From contig JAYVFU010000028.1 of the NCBI GenBank assembly GCA_043772865.1, forward strand, positions 1-5,865: DNA of 5,865 bases. Reading direction: 5' to 3'. The DNA is from JACMMS01 sp043772865 (GTDB taxonomy: Bacteria; Pseudomonadota; Gammaproteobacteria; Burkholderiales; Methylophilaceae). The notes under the pieces are model-generated. The model did not search any database. It had not been told where the DNA came from and was given only the letters and a program-made list of their open reading frames with translations. A program made the position numbers and the translations under genes. Positions 5,534 to 5,865 of this stretch are shown here, in pieces. Each line of letters starts with the position of its first letter. The stretch's first letter is position 1.

Positions 5534-5865
5534 TTATGCTTTAAATTGCATCAATTTTGGTTGCCAATAAGCGATAATCTCAGTTAGCTGATGTGATGGA
5601 ATCCCCGAAAAAATGCCAACTTCACGTTCATGGTTTTGGTACTGCAGCTGCCCTGCAACCCAAGTATGAGTAACTTGGTTGCTCGCAGTAGCGTAAACCA
5701 ACTGTGACAGAGGATCAAAACAAGGCATTGCTGCAATATCGCTCATCTTTACTGCAATTAAATCCGCTAACTTACCTACTTCAATCGAACCTATTTCATG
5801 GTCCATACCAAGCGCTTTTGCACCATTAATAGTGGCCATTTCTAGTGCTGTCATGGCGGGAACGC
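5534..5865 (-). CDS. mtaD: MtaD/TRZ-ATZ family amidohydrolase (C-terminal part, cut by window end)
   Basis: The last 109 complete codons of a metal-dependent amidohydrolase of the 5-methylthioadenosine/S-adenosylhomocysteine deaminase (TRZ/ATZ) family. The frame is open to the window edge (V-P-A precedes the first ATG at 5854), so that ATG is internal. Diagnostic blocks are TALEMATINGAKALGMD, EIGSIEVGKLADLIAV, the SDIAAMPCFDPLSQLVYATA stretch and VTHTWVAGQLQ; these form the C-terminal beta-sandwich that follows the TIM-barrel in this superfamily. Full members are about 430-450 residues. The metal-binding His and Asp residues lie outside the window. The order mtaD, ubiG, HAD phosphatase matches Pseudomonas and many Betaproteobacteria. 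The preferred substrate cannot be decided from this part; related amidohydrolases act on other aminopurines or triazines. Confidence 0.9.
   Translation of the reverse strand, partial: VPAMTALEMATINGAKALGMDHEIGSIEVGKLADLIAVKMSDIAAMPCFDPLSQLVYATASNQVTHTWVAGQLQYQNHEREVGIFSGIPSHQLTEIIAYWQPKLMQFKA

Overview
The window looks like a piece of a moderately AT-rich betaproteobacterial chromosome. The arrangement (SRP RNA, then dnaX-ybaB-recR), the form of the DnaX C-terminus and RecR N-terminus, and the mtaD-ubiG-phosphatase cluster all fit Betaproteobacteria. The low GC suggests a Methylophilaceae-like relative such as Methylotenera. The family and genus guess rests on recalled protein similarity, not on a search. 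I see no phage, transposon, CRISPR array or tRNA.

Region 1 (1-1024, plus strand) is aldehyde metabolism. It holds the 3' third of an AldB/ExaC-type NAD(P)-dependent aldehyde dehydrogenase, then a strong hairpin-plus-T-tract terminator, then a small cysteine-containing DUF779 protein, a family often found beside such dehydrogenases. The spacer can also form a stem that competes with the terminator, so it could act as an attenuator.

Region 2 (1025-3962, plus strand) is information processing. It begins with the small (4.5S-type) SRP RNA. The conserved DNA-repair and replication set follows: dnaX (tau subunit of the polymerase III clamp loader), ybaB (nucleoid-associated protein) and recR (recombination mediator). 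The three genes are closely spaced (24 and 18 nt) and read as one operon. A consensus -10 box sits so close to the dnaX ATG that its mRNA is predicted to be leaderless.

Region 3 (3963-4113) is a 151-nt convergent spacer with a 16-bp tandem duplication and only weak hairpins.

Region 4 (4114-5865, minus strand) is a three-gene cluster, transcribed mtaD (3' part only), ubiG, then a HAD phosphatase. UbiG makes S-adenosylhomocysteine while methylating ubiquinone precursors. MtaD-type deaminases act on S-adenosylhomocysteine or methylthioadenosine. The phosphatase would usually be labelled Gph, but its sequence and position resemble MupP (N-acetylmuramate 6-phosphate phosphatase of peptidoglycan recycling).

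Most of the window is conserved housekeeping sequence and I found no clear new system. The best leads are the possible attenuator before the DUF779 gene, the uncharacterised DUF779 protein itself, the leaderless dnaX start, and the Gph versus MupP identity.
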